DNA from: Annona cherimola
Lineage: Eukaryota > Streptophyta > Magnoliopsida > Magnoliales > Annonaceae
Assembly (NCBI GenBank): GCA_030490835.1
Contig: CM059975.1
Location: forward strand, 36,922,133-36,986,132
DNA length: 64,000 bases
Reading direction: 5' to 3'
Shown here one piece after another: positions 45,157 through 56,578 of this stretch (its first letter is position 1; every line of letters begins with the position of its first letter). A program made the translations under genes and the position numbers. Below the pieces are notes generated by a model. The model had not been told where the DNA came from. It made no database searches and was given only the letters and a program-made list of their open reading frames with translations.

Positions 45157-46715
45157 ATGGCATCCCAATCTACTTCCGTTCCCGCTTTTGCTGAAGGCCA
45201 ATCCTTTATAAGGCAACCGTTGTTTGATGGGAACAATTTTGGATATTGGAAGCTTCGTATGAAGCAACTCATCATGGCTACCGATATGGATTCTTGGATT
45301 GCTATTCAAGATGGAGTAACTTTGCCTATCGATGAACGAGCTTCCAAATGGACCGATGAGGAAGTAAGAACTGTTAAGAGCAACGCCAAAGCTATGAACT
45401 CTTTATTTTGTGCTCTTACTGCTTCTGAGTATGATAGAGTATCCTCTTGCTTAACCGCCAAAGAGATATGGGATACACTAACCTCTATCTATGAAGGAAC
45501 TTCTCAAGTCCAAGGGACGAGAAGAAATATTTTGATTGGAGAACTAGAGAATTTTAGAATGCTAGAAACAGAAAATATTTCTGAAATGTTTGCTAGGTTC
45601 TCAAAAATTACTAATGCTCTAAAAGGTCTTGGAAAGGCTATTTCTGAATCTGAGCAGGTTATGAAAATTTTAAGAGCTCTACCCGAATCATGGACCCCAA
45701 AAATCACTGCAATAGAAGAAGCCAAGGATCTTAACACACTAAAGCTTGAAGACTTAATTAGCTCTCTCATGTCACATGAGCTAATCAAGAGAACAAATGA
45801 AGATCAACACAGGGGCAAAAGAGCAATTGCCTTAAAAGCCGCACAAGACACCGATGACACATCTTCTTCTCAAAACGACGATGAAATTGCCCTACTCACA
45901 AAACGCTTCAGAAAATTTGTGAGGAAAGGCAAGAATTTCAGAAGCTTCAAAGAAAGAACTCCTAGAGAAAAGAAGAAAGAATCAACCAAATGCTACCGAT
46001 GTGGCGGTTCGGGACATATGCAGGCTCAATGTCCAACTCCCGAAGAAAACAAGGCAAAAGAACAAAGAAAGGATCGAGGGAACAATAGAAGATTCCAGAA
46101 ATACAAAAGAAGAGGCATGTACGTGAATGATGAAGAATCTACGACGAGTAGCTCCTCAACCGACGACATAGAGGCAGAAGAATGTGCAAGAATTTGCTGC
46201 ATGGCACAAATCGAGCAAGGAGAACAAATTACCTCAACAAAAGACACAAGCAATGAAGAGGTAAGCTCTAAACTCTCCCTTTCTGAATCAAGTTATTCTT
46301 CCTTTCAAGAATGCCTCAAATGTACTTAATTAGATGAACTACAAACTGCATATGATTCATTATATGAAGAAATGAAGAAAGTAGCAAATCAAATGTGCAA
46401 ACACTTGAGAAATATCAAACTAAAGCTGCATCTTTTTACAAGCCACAAAAGAAAAACTTTAAGTGGACTAGAAGACCAACATATGAACCATTGTATACTT
46501 GGAAGCCTACTCCAAGATTACCTATGGCTTGTAATTTCTGCAATAAAATGGGTCATAAAACTTACAAATGCAATTTTAAGAAATTATATGAACATGGTGC
46601 AAAGTTAGTTTGGGTTCCAAGAAACACAAGATTTGGACTTTCCAAGTTAGAACAACAAAAGTTGATGTATATTACTAACCCAAATGGACCCATAAAATGG
46701 GTACCAAGGAGATAA
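45157..46715 (+). pseudogene. gag: Sirevirus gag, broken
   Basis: Open from ATG to a stop at 46327-46329, where the intact homologue has GAA (Glu in CTELDELQ). About 50 bases later roughly 270 bp are deleted (the intact copy encodes some 90 extra residues here), leaving the rest in another frame (46395-46715) with the second knuckle CNFCNKMGHKTYKC. The first 390 residues keep the UBN2-type capsid region and the first knuckle CYRCGGSGHMQAQC at 279-292. A truncated Gag without the second knuckle could still be made. Otherwise very close to the intact Gag at 5772-7574. Confidence 0.93.
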
Positions 46716-46737
46716 GATTTATTTGCTTATTTTTCAG
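46701..46737 (+). other. Gag-pol junction: 37-nt GT...AG segment
   Basis: GTACCAAGGAGATAAG to TTATTTTTCAG, containing the gag stop TAA at 46713. The pol frame is open from 46696. Same length as in the left copy and 1 mod 3. Confidence 0.6.
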
Positions 46738-49700
46738 ACATGTTTAAAGACAAAGGCAAACAATGAATGGTTCATGGATAGCGGTCGCTCAAGGCATATG
46801 ACCGGTGAAAGAAGTTTGTTTCATAAACTTAAGCCGTGCAACGATGGAATGGTTGCCTTTGGTAATAATGAAAAAGGAAAGATTAAAGGTAAAGGAAATA
46901 TACATAGTATTTCAAATGCTTGCATGGAAGATGTTTTGTTTGTTGAAGGACTCAAACACAATTTAATGAGTATTAGCCAATTATGTGATAAGGGATACAA
47001 AGTTGTGTTTGAATCATCTATATGTAATGTATTTGATGGAGAACATATCATGTTTAGTGGCAAAAGACATGGAAATGTTTATTTGGTTTCACTTGATGAA
47101 TTAGATGATCAATGTCTAATGGCCATTGATAACGATCCATGGGTTTGGCACAAGAGGCTTGGACATATAAACATGGGCAACATAAAGACCCTATGGAAAA
47201 AGAGTTTGGTAGAGGGATTACCAAAATTAAAATATGACAAAGACAAGATTTGCAAGTCATGTCAATTATCTAAACAACCAAAGATGCCTTTCTCTACCAA
47301 AAAGGAAATTTCCACCACTAGGCCACTTGAACTACTACACATGGATCTATACGGGCCATCCGACATTCTAACCATTGGTGGAAAGAAATATGTATTTGTC
47401 ATAGTTGATGATTTTTCAAGATTCACATGGATAATTCTCTTAGCTAGTAAAGATGAAGCCTTCTCTATGTTTGCAACTTTTGTGAATTTGGTGCAAAATG
47501 AAAAACAGAGTACTATTGTGACCATAAGAAGCGATCATGGTGGCGAATTCGAAAACAAACGATTCATGGAATTTTGTAATGGGAAAGGAATTCACCACAT
47601 ATTTTCTGCACCAAGAACTCCACAACAAAATGGAGTAGTTGAAAGGAAAAATAGAACTATACAAGAGATGGCTAGAACTATGCTAAATGAGAGCAATCTA
47701 TCCAAGAAATTTTGGGGTGAAGCTGTGAGTACAGCTTGTCATGTTTTGAACCGAGTTACCATTCGAGCAATATTGAAAAAGACCCCATATGAACTATGGA
47801 AAGGAAGGAAACCAAATATCTCATATTTTCATGCTTTTGGATGTACATGCTATGTTTTAAACAATGGAAAAACCAATTTGGGCAAATTAGATGCCAAAAG
47901 CGATGAGGCTATATTCCTTGGTTATTCATCAAATAGCAAAGCATATAGAGTATTCAACAAACGAAACCAAGTTGTAGAAGAATCCATACATGTTGTATTT
48001 GATGAAATTAACCAAAGTCCGAGAAAGGAGGATGAACTAAGTGATGCAGATGAGACGAAAAGCAAAGAACAACCAAAGGAACTCGAGCTCAAGCCAGAAA
48101 ATCCAGTGGAGGAAGAGGTAAGTGAAGGTAATGACTCTTACAAACCTCCAACTGATTTAAAGTTCAAAAATGCCCATCCAATTGAACAAGTTATTGAAAA
48201 TATATATGAAGGAGTAAAAACTAGAAGATCAAAACAAAACGTTTATGGCCAATATGCGTTTGTATCGAAAATTGAACCAAATACCATTGAACAAGCTCTT
48301 AATGATGAAAATTGGGTTATTTCAATGCAAGAAGAGCTAAATCAATTCGAAAGAAACAATGTATGGCATTTAGTTCCTAGACCAAACAATCATACCGTCA
48401 TTGGTACCAAATGGGTATTTAGGAACAAATTAGACGAAAGCGGTCTTGTAATTAGAAACAAGGCAAGATTAGTAGCCAAAGGGTATTCCCAAGAAGAAGG
48501 AATTGATTTTGAAGAATCGTATGCACCCGTGGCTAGATTAGAAGCCATACGCATCCTACTAGCATTTGCTTCTCATATAAACTTCAAATTGTTTCAAATG
48601 GATGTAAAAAGCGCATTTTTGAATGGTTATTTGAATGAAGAAGTATATGTTGAACAACCCCCTGGTTTTGAAGAAAAGGATCAATCAAAGTTTGTTTATA
48701 AATTAACCAAAGCATTATATGGACTAAAACAAGCACCAAGAGCTTGGTATGAAAGGTTAAATAGATTCTTGATTGATCATGAGTTTCAAAGAGGGAAAGT
48801 AGACACTACTTTATTCATCAAGTACAAAAATAAAAATATTTTGATTGTACAGATTTATGTGGATGACATAATATTCGGTGCTACTGATGAAAATCTTTGT
48901 CAAGAATTTTCTAAGATAATGCAGAGCGAGTTCGAAATGAGCATGATGGGAGAATTAAATTTCTTTCTTGGACTTCAAATCAAGCAACAAAATGAAGGAA
49001 TATTTCTAAACCAGTCCAAATATGTCAAAGAAATGCTCAAGAAATTTGGAATGCAGAATAGCAAAGGGGCAAACACTCCAATGAGCTCTACAATCAAGAT
49101 CGACACGGACGAAAACGGTAAAAGTATCGATCAAAAGCTCTATAGAAGCATGATTGGATCCTTGTTATATTTAACTGCTTCTAGACCCGATATCTTATTC
49201 AGTGTTTGTATGTGCTCTAGATTTCAAGCATGTCCTAAAGAATCACATCTACTTGCTGTAAAAAGAATTTTTAAATATTTGATAAAAACTACAAACCTTG
49301 GACTATGGTATCCAAAGGGGTCAACCTTTGATCTAATCGGCTATTCGGATGCAGATTTTGCCGGTTACAAAGTAGATAGAAAAAGTACTAGTGGAACTTG
49401 TCAATTTCTTGGACATATGTTGGTTTCATGGTATTCAAGAAAACAAACAAGTGTTGCTCTATCTACTGCGGAAGCCGAATACATAGCCACTGGTAGTTGT
49501 TGTGCCCAACTACTTTAGATGAAACAGCAATTAAAGGACTATGGTATTGATTATGTTAACATTCCAATTAGATGTGATAATACAAGTGCAATATGTTTAA
49601 CTAAAAATCCTATACTGCATTCAAGAACTAAGCATATTGATGTGAGACACCATTTCATTAGAGAGCATGTTGAAAATCATGATGTGTGCTTAGAATATGT

Positions 49701-49800
49701 AAAAATAGAAGACCAAATTGCTGATATTTTTACCAAACCTCTAGCCAAGGATTCATTTTATAAGATTAGGAATGATATGGGAATGATAGAGCTAAACTAG
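46738..49800 (+). pseudogene. Sirevirus pol with one stop codon in RNase H
   Basis: Open from the junction through protease, GAG-pre-integrase, integrase and RT to a TAG at 49516-49518, where the left copy has TGG (Trp before MKQQLKDYG). The frame then continues to the natural TAG at 49798-49800. The protease motif reads [10 protein letters not shown] here (DSGCSRHMTG in the left copy). The integrase His/Cys finger has WHKRLGH and CKSCQ; the core has RSDHGGEF and [13 protein letters not shown] has IYVDDIIFG; RNase H has YSDADFAG and STAEAEYIA. Only the last about 94 residues lie beyond the stop, so RT and integrase may still be active. The left copy's stop is at a different Trp codon. Confidence 0.94.
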
Positions 49801-49836
49801 GAAAAATAAATAAGAAAATTAAATTGGAAAATGTCA

Positions 49837-49990
49837 AGTCGATGAGTCAAGTCGACTCCAAGGACGCCAAGTCGACTTCGCTTCAGAAGCGAAGTCGACT
49901 CCGCTAGGGTCGAAGTCGACTCCGCCTCCAGGCGAAGTCGACTCCAGAAGGACCGAAGTTGACTTCGCCTAGGACAAGTCGACTCCGCGA
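49837..49990 (+). repeat. AGTCGACT palindrome array in the pol/env-like spacer
   Basis: Six perfect AGTCGACT/AAGTCGACTCC cores plus one mutated (AAGTTGACTT) in 150 bp. One pair forms a 31-nt inverted repeat at 49870-49900 (15-bp arms AGTCGACTTCGCTTC, single central A). The next pair has 14-bp arms with one mismatch. Confidence 0.85.
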
Positions 49991-50316
49991 GCGCGCAACC
50001 GTCTGAATTCCTCTTTCTTCTCTACTTCTTTCCTTTCTTTTTCTTTCTCCTCATTTCCCGCCAGTCCATCCTTTTTTTTTCTTCTTCTCTCCCGGCGATT
50101 CTCTCCTCCGGTATACAATTTTTTTTCCGGCGATTCTCCGGTTGAATCCTCCATCTCCGGCTTCACTCTCTCATTTTCTCTTGCTAACTCTCTCTCTCAA
50201 AACCTTTCTCATTTCCATTTTTCTTCTTCTCTCTCACAACTTTGTTAAGCTCTCTCAAGTTCTCTCTAAAAGCTACCTATCTATTTCTTATTTTCAAACC
50301 TCATATCTCATTCCAA
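49991..50316 (+). other. CT-rich leader before the env-like ORF
   Basis: Strong pyrimidine bias with TTCTTCT and CTCTCTC words, no frame. It looks like the 5' untranslated part of a separate mRNA. No TATA box is obvious. Confidence 0.5.
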
Positions 50317-51645
50317 ATGGCCCCAAAGAAAGCCGTCTCAAAACCATCACAAAAGCTTGTGCCTAGACCTTCCAAAACAGAGAAAGAAATTCCTAGAAAA
50401 GCTAGGACACCCGCAAAAAGGGCAAGAGAGGAACCCTCTACATCTACGGGCAGAAGAGTTCGATTCCAAGAAGGAACTCCATCCAACACTGCGGGTCATG
50501 AGGAACAAGCCCAAACCTCACAGAGCACACACTCCGGGGCAAGTAGAAGGGGCGCCGTGGCTGGAAAAACTCAAGTACTAAAGATGCCCACTACCTATTT
50601 CAGAACAGAGATCAATCATGGCCGATTCTACAAGAACTTCTATGAACGAAAGGTATTCATACCAAAAATCATAGATTTTAAATTTTTAAAAGATTATGGG
50701 TCCGACATAGAAGACCTATTAGATTTTCAAGGATGGACCAAATTGCTAAAGGAGGATGACAGGGTCTATCCAGATCTTACCAGAATCTTTTACTATGAGT
50801 GGGATGAAGAAAATTTTGGTACTTATGTCAAAGAAGTGGAAATGGATTTTGGAATCGGGATAAATCCAAGCCAGACCAGAGCAATGAGTCATTTAGGACA
50901 AATACTTGGAGTCCCCTATGTTGAAGAACCTTTTCCTGAGGATCTCACAATGGATCAGATATACAATCAACTCACCCGGAGTAACAAGTATCATCCGGGC
51001 ATCAAATTTCTTCGATACATGGATTTATCACCAAGACTACGGGTTCTAAGACTTCTCATTGCCCACTGCATCTACCCAAAGGGCGGTGGAAGAAATCAAT
51101 TGAACCCACAAGAAGTTGGGATCTTATGGAAAGTAGCAAATAAAGTCAAGGTGAGTCTACCTAGATTGTTTCTAGAAGCCTTGGCAAGTCGAAAGGATAA
51201 TCCGAGGGGAGTCCTTCCTTACGGCACTTGGATCACAAAGATCCTCGAACATTTTGAAGTGGACATTGAAGGCGAGCCATTCGAAGTGCTCAAGTCCACC
51301 AATGCAATCAACAAAGCACTAATCCAGAGGATGAAGATAAATGTGCTTGAACTCAGGTCCGAAGCTCCAGAAGAAGAGCATCGAGAAGACCAAACACAAG
51401 CTGAGGGGGAGCAACCTCCCATGGCTTCACCTGCACGGGCCGCTTCTCCTCCATCGCACGGATCTTACTCTTCACAAGGGTCCGCTGCAAGAGAACGGGT
51501 GCCTCCCACCTCTTCTGAGGAGGTCACCCTGAGGGATCTCAAAGATGAAATCATTGCCATGAGGGCAGAAATGGGCTATCAAAAAAACCGGATGACAAGT
51601 CTTGTCACCGGTGTCCTTAATGCGCTTGAAGATATGCATTCCTGA
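50317..51645 (+). pseudogene. Sirevirus env-like ORF, truncated by CGA to TGA
   Basis: Starts MAPKKAVSKPSQK and runs 442 codons to a TGA at 51643-51645. The left copy has Arg (CGA) at this place (DMHSRQD), so a single C-to-T change is responsible. The frame is open for another 66 codons to TAA at 51841. The domain with VFIPKIIDFKFL, DIEDLLDFQGW and NPRGVLPYGTW is complete. The break falls inside the predicted coiled coil near the C-terminus. The ATG at 50317 was chosen because the left copy begins MAPK at the matching position, although the frame is open upstream. Confidence 0.87.
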
Positions 51646-51880
51646 CAAGATAGAATCGAGAGGGAAATGCGAAATATCCGCTATCATCTTGCCTCAGGCC
51701 ATCATAAGAAGAGACCCATGCCTGAACTCGATCCCTACGAGTCGGGTTCAGTTCATAGAGAGGCAACTCCCGATCACGCTTCTCTTGTCTACTCCTCGGC
51801 CCATCATTGTCCCATCAAACCTATTCCATATCCGATCTCTTAATTTCAATTCATCAAATCATTATTTTTGCTTGATTGAC

Positions 51881-51894
51881 AAAAAGGGGGAGAT
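51881..51894 (+). other. Upstream polypurine tract
   Basis: AAAAAGGGGGAGAT, 409 bp before the LTR-adjacent copy and directly after the env-like region. Confidence 0.72.
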
Positions 51895-52289
51895 AGAATA
51901 GATAGAATAGGAATTGAGTTGAAAGTTTTTTTTAAAATTTTGGGTTGGGTACATTGTATTTAAGGTTTCATTTATGCTTTGATTTTTGTTTTCTGTAATG
52001 AAACTTCATATATATATATGAAAAGATGTTTTATTTTTGATATGATACTTGGTTTATGATTGATATATTTGATAAGTGATTGCAATTTTTATGAATACAA
52101 AGTATTCTTAATGATTAAAGGTATTCAAGCATACTCTATGCCAAAATGACTAATGTTCTGAAAATGTTCTCATTTAAACTCAAAACTCTAAATTATATGT
52201 TCAAAGATACTTATATGCTCTGTTTTCTCAAATGAACATGTTTGAGTTTTTTGAAAGGTATCAACTCAAATGAAGTTTTGTCAATCATC
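51895..52289 (+). other. Non-coding 3' region between the two purine tracts
   Basis: T-rich, no frame. It repeats the phrase TCAATCATC/TGATTG near both tracts, which hints at an old duplication. Confidence 0.5.
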
Positions 52290-52303
52290 AAAAAGGGGGA
52301 GAT
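52290..52303 (+). other. LTR-adjacent polypurine tract
   Basis: AAAAAGGGGGAGAT directly before the TG of the 3' LTR. Confidence 0.85.
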
Positions 52304-54053
52304 TGTTGGAAACAATGTTCAAAATAAAACAAATTGACCAAGGATTGAGTTTTGATGATTAACAAGAACTAATTTGAGTATTTATATATGACTAATATGT
52401 TTGCCAAGTGTTTAAGGAAAGCAGAGAAGTCAAGTCGATCTTCGAGTCGACTTGAACTTCGACTTGGGAGTGAAGTCGATAGTAAAGTCGACTCCACTAG
52501 CGACTTCAAACAAGCCAAAACTGGACAGAGTTGAAAATGGAATTCTGACGAGTGAAGTCGCATGCCAAGTCGACTCCACATGCGACTTGGGTAGTCAAGT
52601 CGCAGACGAAGTCGACTCCAGCATTGACTTCAAATTGCACAAAAGTGTCCAGCGTTGAAATCTGGCTCCCGAAGATGACGAAGTCGCAGACGAAGTCGAC
52701 TCCAGGTGCGACTTGGGCGAAGTCGCAGACCAGGTCGACTCCAACTTCGACTTGAGAAGTTTTGAAGTCTAAGCTGAAGTTTCAAATCGTATTCAAGATA
52801 TCCATTTGAAGTTTCTCACATACAAATGAGATGTAAAGACTACTCTTAAAGAGAAACTTAAGTTTTGAAGATCAAAGCAAGAATCTAAGTACAAATTCAA
52901 ATCAAGTCTATCAAGCTCAAAGCAAATCTTCAAGCTAGCTTCCAAATGGAGTAATACCCAAGTCATGAAGACCAAGTGAGTCCAAAGCAAAGCAAGGAAC
53001 ATACATATATTGTGCAAGGACTCAAAGTTTTCAAATGGTTTGCAAGATTCAAGACATTTCAAGAAGATCAAGGCGTTTTTGCAATAGACCAAGCCAAGTC
53101 GCAACCCAAGTCGACTTCAGGATCGACTTGAGTTAAAGTCTGAAAGCCAAGTCGACCCAAGTCTCAGACTTGAGTTTCTGAAGAACCCAAGTCGCAGGCC
53201 AAGTCGACTCCATGTGCGACTTGGAAGCCAAGTCGCAGGCCAAGTCGACTTCATCTTCGACTTGGAGTATAACGTTCGAATTTTCGAACGTTGGAGTTCA
53301 TTTATTGCGTGCCAACCACTCCTACAACGTTCCAATCTTCCTCATTCTATAAAAAGACATTCAAATGAACGTGAGAAGGGACAATACTCACTACTCTAAG
53401 GATCATAGAGAGAAAAGAAGTGCAAGAAAGATTTTCAAATCCCTTTTCTCCATATTTGAGTGTTTCAAAGGAAGAAAGAGCTTCAAACTGCAAGTTGCTT
53501 CAACGATCATCATCCCACCTGTCTTTGATTTCTTTCTCGAGCTCAATCTGTCTACACAAATCTGTAAAGTGTAGTTCTTGCTTATTTTTATTGTTTTGTT
53601 GTACTAAACTTGATTTAGCTTGGATAGCTAAGATCAAGTGTATGCAAGTAGGGAGTGATTGGAGTGAGACTCATCACCTACTTGTGCATTGAGTTGTTAC
53701 GCCTCCTAGAGCTAGAATCTAGAAGAGAGCAAGTGGCTCTAGTTGTATATGCCCCCTAGAGCTTTTAATCTAGAAGAGATCGGTGACTCTAAGTGTATTC
53801 AAGGAATACATAGTGGAACCCAAGTCACAACGGAGTGTGAGCTTGGAAGAGTGGAGTAGGGAAGGTTTGCCCGAACCACTATAAATCTTGTGTTCTATTT
53901 TCTATTACTGCTTTATTTTAATTGCTCTCCATTAGCTTTCATAAGGGGATTAATTTTTGAAAGGGGTTAAGTTTTTGATTTACCGAAGATTTTTTTAAAA
54001 GAACCCAATTCACCCCTCCCCTCTTGGGTTTAGCCATCAACTCGGGACCAACA
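52304..54053 (+). repeat. 3' LTR, right Sirevirus
   Basis: 1750 bp, same features as the 5' LTR: motif clusters, palindrome at 53271-53292, TATA box near 53348. It differs from the 5' LTR at about a dozen sites, mostly transitions. Confidence 0.97.
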
Positions 54054-54058
54054 CTAAT

Positions 54059-54190
54059 ATATCTATTTTAATTTTATTTTCTTTATTCCTTATCATTATC
54101 TATATCATATCATATTATTTTCTATTAATTGACAACTTCTAACCCAAAAACTTTTTATCAAAAGTTTTACTCCCAACCAAACACATCCAT
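54059..54190 (-). mobile_element. Tourist-like MITE copy split by the Sirevirus, right part
   Basis: Continues the MITE interrupted at 43358 and ends AACCAAACACATCC. Together the parts are about 280 bp. Confidence 0.72.
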
Positions 54191-54213
54191 CATATCACAT
54201 CATTTTTTTAAGG

Positions 54214-54605
54214 AGTGTTTGTTTTCAACAAAAAATTTTTCAACCTAAAACTTTTCAATGCAGAACCTTTCACTCTTTATTACTACCCTATTGCACGTAC
54301 CTCAGTAAATATGATATGGATGGTGAATATTAGTGTATTTAGGAAGTAATAAAATTTTTGAATAAAAAGTTTTTGTCTAAATTTTTATGGAATGGTGTAA
54401 AAATTTTTGATGTGAAAGAAAATGATGCGATATAATAGAGGTAATGATGAAAAGTAAAAAAAAGTAAAGTTAAACATGTAGTAAGTTATATAAAAATGAT
54501 TTAAAAGTAGGTAGTTATATATAAAAATATGAATAAATGATTAAAAATTGATAATTATGAAAAGTGAAAAATTTTAAATTGAAAAGTTTTAACTTAAACA
54601 TTTTT
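54214..54605 (+). mobile_element. Two further Tourist-like MITE pieces
   Basis: 54214-54300 is the beginning of a reverse-oriented copy (GAGTGTTTG...). 54333-54605 is a forward copy after TTA, with GATGCGATATAATAGAGGTA and GTGAAAAATTTTAAATTGAA, its right end worn away. Confidence 0.6.
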
Positions 54606-54711
54606 CTTGATTGCTGGCATAAGCTTGAGGGTGAAGATGAAGTTTCGTAAAAACGCCCAGAATAAGAGAATGTGGTCATATGCTCGTGGGAGCATTGAGC
54701 TCTCAGTGTTC

Positions 54712-54967
54712 CCGGGTGCATACACCCATTTTTTTATTTTTTTGAATTTTTTTTATAAATCTACTAATCTAAGTGTATTTAACATCTGTATTAATTTTTA
54801 CTATTTTTAGAGTATTTTAGATATTTATTTTTTATTTTTAAAAATCAGTGTCATTTCCTAAAATACTCAAAAAATAGTAAAAATTTATACACATATTAAA
54901 TAATCTAGATTAACAATCTTGTAAAAAAATAAAAAAAAAACTAAAACAAAAGGGTGTATGCACCCGG
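54712..54967. mobile_element. Foldback MITE with 16-bp perfect TIRs (256 bp)
   Basis: CCGGGTGCATACACCC at 54712-54727 and its exact reverse complement at 54952-54967. The two halves remain largely complementary towards the middle, so the whole element can fold into one hairpin. AGCATT(T/G)AGAGC-like words flank it but no clean target duplication is certain. Confidence 0.82.
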
Positions 54968-55561
54968 AAGCATTTAGAGCGGGAGCTTATGATGACATTC
55001 CCATAACAAGACATGTCACGTTTAATCCCAGTCGGTGAGATATATGGTTATAATCCTCGTTCATAAGCCTCCCGTCTCCATGAAAATCAAAATTCAATAG
55101 TCGTAGAAGATAGAGCCAGAAGTTTTCAGATTGTATCTGTGTAGTCGTTCACCCTCCAGTCAATGGCTTTTATGGAAGTTCACGTTAAAATCGTATGATG
55201 GTGCATCCACATGCAACTTATGGATTTTAAACCGGCCTAAAAATATATATTTTTTATTTTTCGATTTTTATCCAAAAATTATGGATATATTGTTGTATTT
55301 AAAAATTAAAAATACCTAAAAAATCTAAAAATGGTGAATTTTGGTTTATAAAGTTAATACTCCTAGCTCGCTTGTATATAAAAATTAAAACAAATAAAAA
55401 TATATTTTTGACCAGTCTGCAATCGTCGCAAATGATGGCACGACGTGCATCGAACTATATAATCATACAAACCTTTCAGGGCAGATCTGTAGTTCAGCTA
55501 GAATCCACTTAGTTACCGCTCAGGGGCTGGATGATAAAGAATGGAGATGTACTGAGAATTA
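54968..55561. other. Intergenic, nothing recognised
   Basis: AT-rich with chance frames under 65 codons. No repeat or RNA gene seen. Confidence 0.4.
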
Positions 55562-55850
55562 GGGTGTGTTTGGGAAGTTGTAAAACTTTTGATGAAAAGT
55601 TTTTATGTAAAAGTTGTTAAATTAGTAGAAAATGATGTAATATTGTAGGGGTAATGATGAGGAGTAAAGAGAATAAATTTAAAATAAATAGGTTAGTTGT
55701 ATTGTTAGTTGTGTAGAAATAATTGAAAAGTAGGGTTGTTGTATAGGAAGATATGTAAAAAATAATTAAAAAGGAGTAGTTATGGAGAGTGAAAAGTTTT
55801 AGATTGAAAAGTTTTAACTTGATAATTTTTACAAATTACCAAACACACTC
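55562..55850 (+). mobile_element. Tourist-like MITE, best-preserved copy (289 bp)
   Basis: Left end GGGTGTGTTTGG, right end CCAAACACACTC, flanked by TTA on both sides (55559-55561, 55851-55853). This is the pattern of PIF/Harbinger-derived Tourist MITEs. It is the reference for the copies at 41741-43358 and 54059-54605. Confidence 0.85.
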
Positions 55851-56250
55851 TTAGTAAAATTATATCGATAACGATTAAAGATGCATTGGAAAAGGGACCA
55901 GTTTCTGTGCAAATGTTTGCACTTTGGCCTGCTGTTAATTTTAAACATGTGGCTGAGATTGCTAGGTGCAAAATATGAATAAAAATGTATACACACGTAT
56001 GTGGGGATGGAAATGACTGGCTAAGGAAGCTTTGTGAAAAGGGCCTTGCATCCAATGGTGGATGAGTGGAGGAGAAGAGTTGAAGCAGTGATTTTGGACG
56101 GAAAACAAAACCAACTCTATTGATCTGACAATAGGAGGAGATCATAGACATCCCAGAAGGAAGAAAGCCGTTGGTCACTGTGGGAAATAAACAGTACAGA
56201 AGGTCATTGTTGTCGCTGAGGAGAGGGTAAAAATGCTCTTCCTCTTCCAC
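55851..56250 (-). other. Doubtful ORF (about 156 codons), unrecognised
   Basis: On the minus strand a frame starts MEEEEHFYPLLSDNNDLLYC at 56250 and runs into the Tourist-like MITE at its end. The first 50 codons look protein-like, the rest does not. It could be a leftover exon or 5' leader, or chance. I do not recognise it. Confidence 0.15.
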
Positions 56251-56578
56251 TTCTACTTTTCATTTCATCTTGAAAGATCTCATACATGCCTGACAATTTT
56301 TTTGGGGTTTAGTTTTTAGGTGGTTCTCTTTAATTTTGAGAAAATCATTCAAGAATTCCCATTTTTTGCATTTATATCAATTCCAATCTCATCTAGTAGA
56401 TGAGGCATTAAAATAAGGTATTATTTGCCATACATCAGATTAACTAAGGGCTAGGTTTTTCTTTGATGACATCAACAATGGGTTTTGTTCTTCGATGGTG
56501 ACAACAATGAGGTTCGCATTACGTGCTTTTTGCTTTGAATTACTAGTTCTCTGTGCAATTGTCTTTGTTAGAAACGAG
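56251..56578. other. Intergenic, nothing recognised
   Basis: AT-rich flank of the old Sirevirus LTR; no frame. Confidence 0.4.

Larger units (their letters stand above)
43359..54053 (+). mobile_element. Complete Sirevirus-type Ty1/copia retrotransposon, right copy
   Basis: 10695 bp with 1750-bp LTRs (TGTTGG...CCAACA) and the exact duplicate ctaat on both sides (43354-43358, 54054-54058). Order: LTR, tRNA-Met primer site, gag, pol, palindrome spacer, env-like ORF, two purine tracts, LTR. Comparing the LTRs by eye I see about a dozen differences, so it is older than the element at 8106. Gag has a stop and a deletion, pol one stop and env-like one stop; none of the three is complete. Confidence 0.97.
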
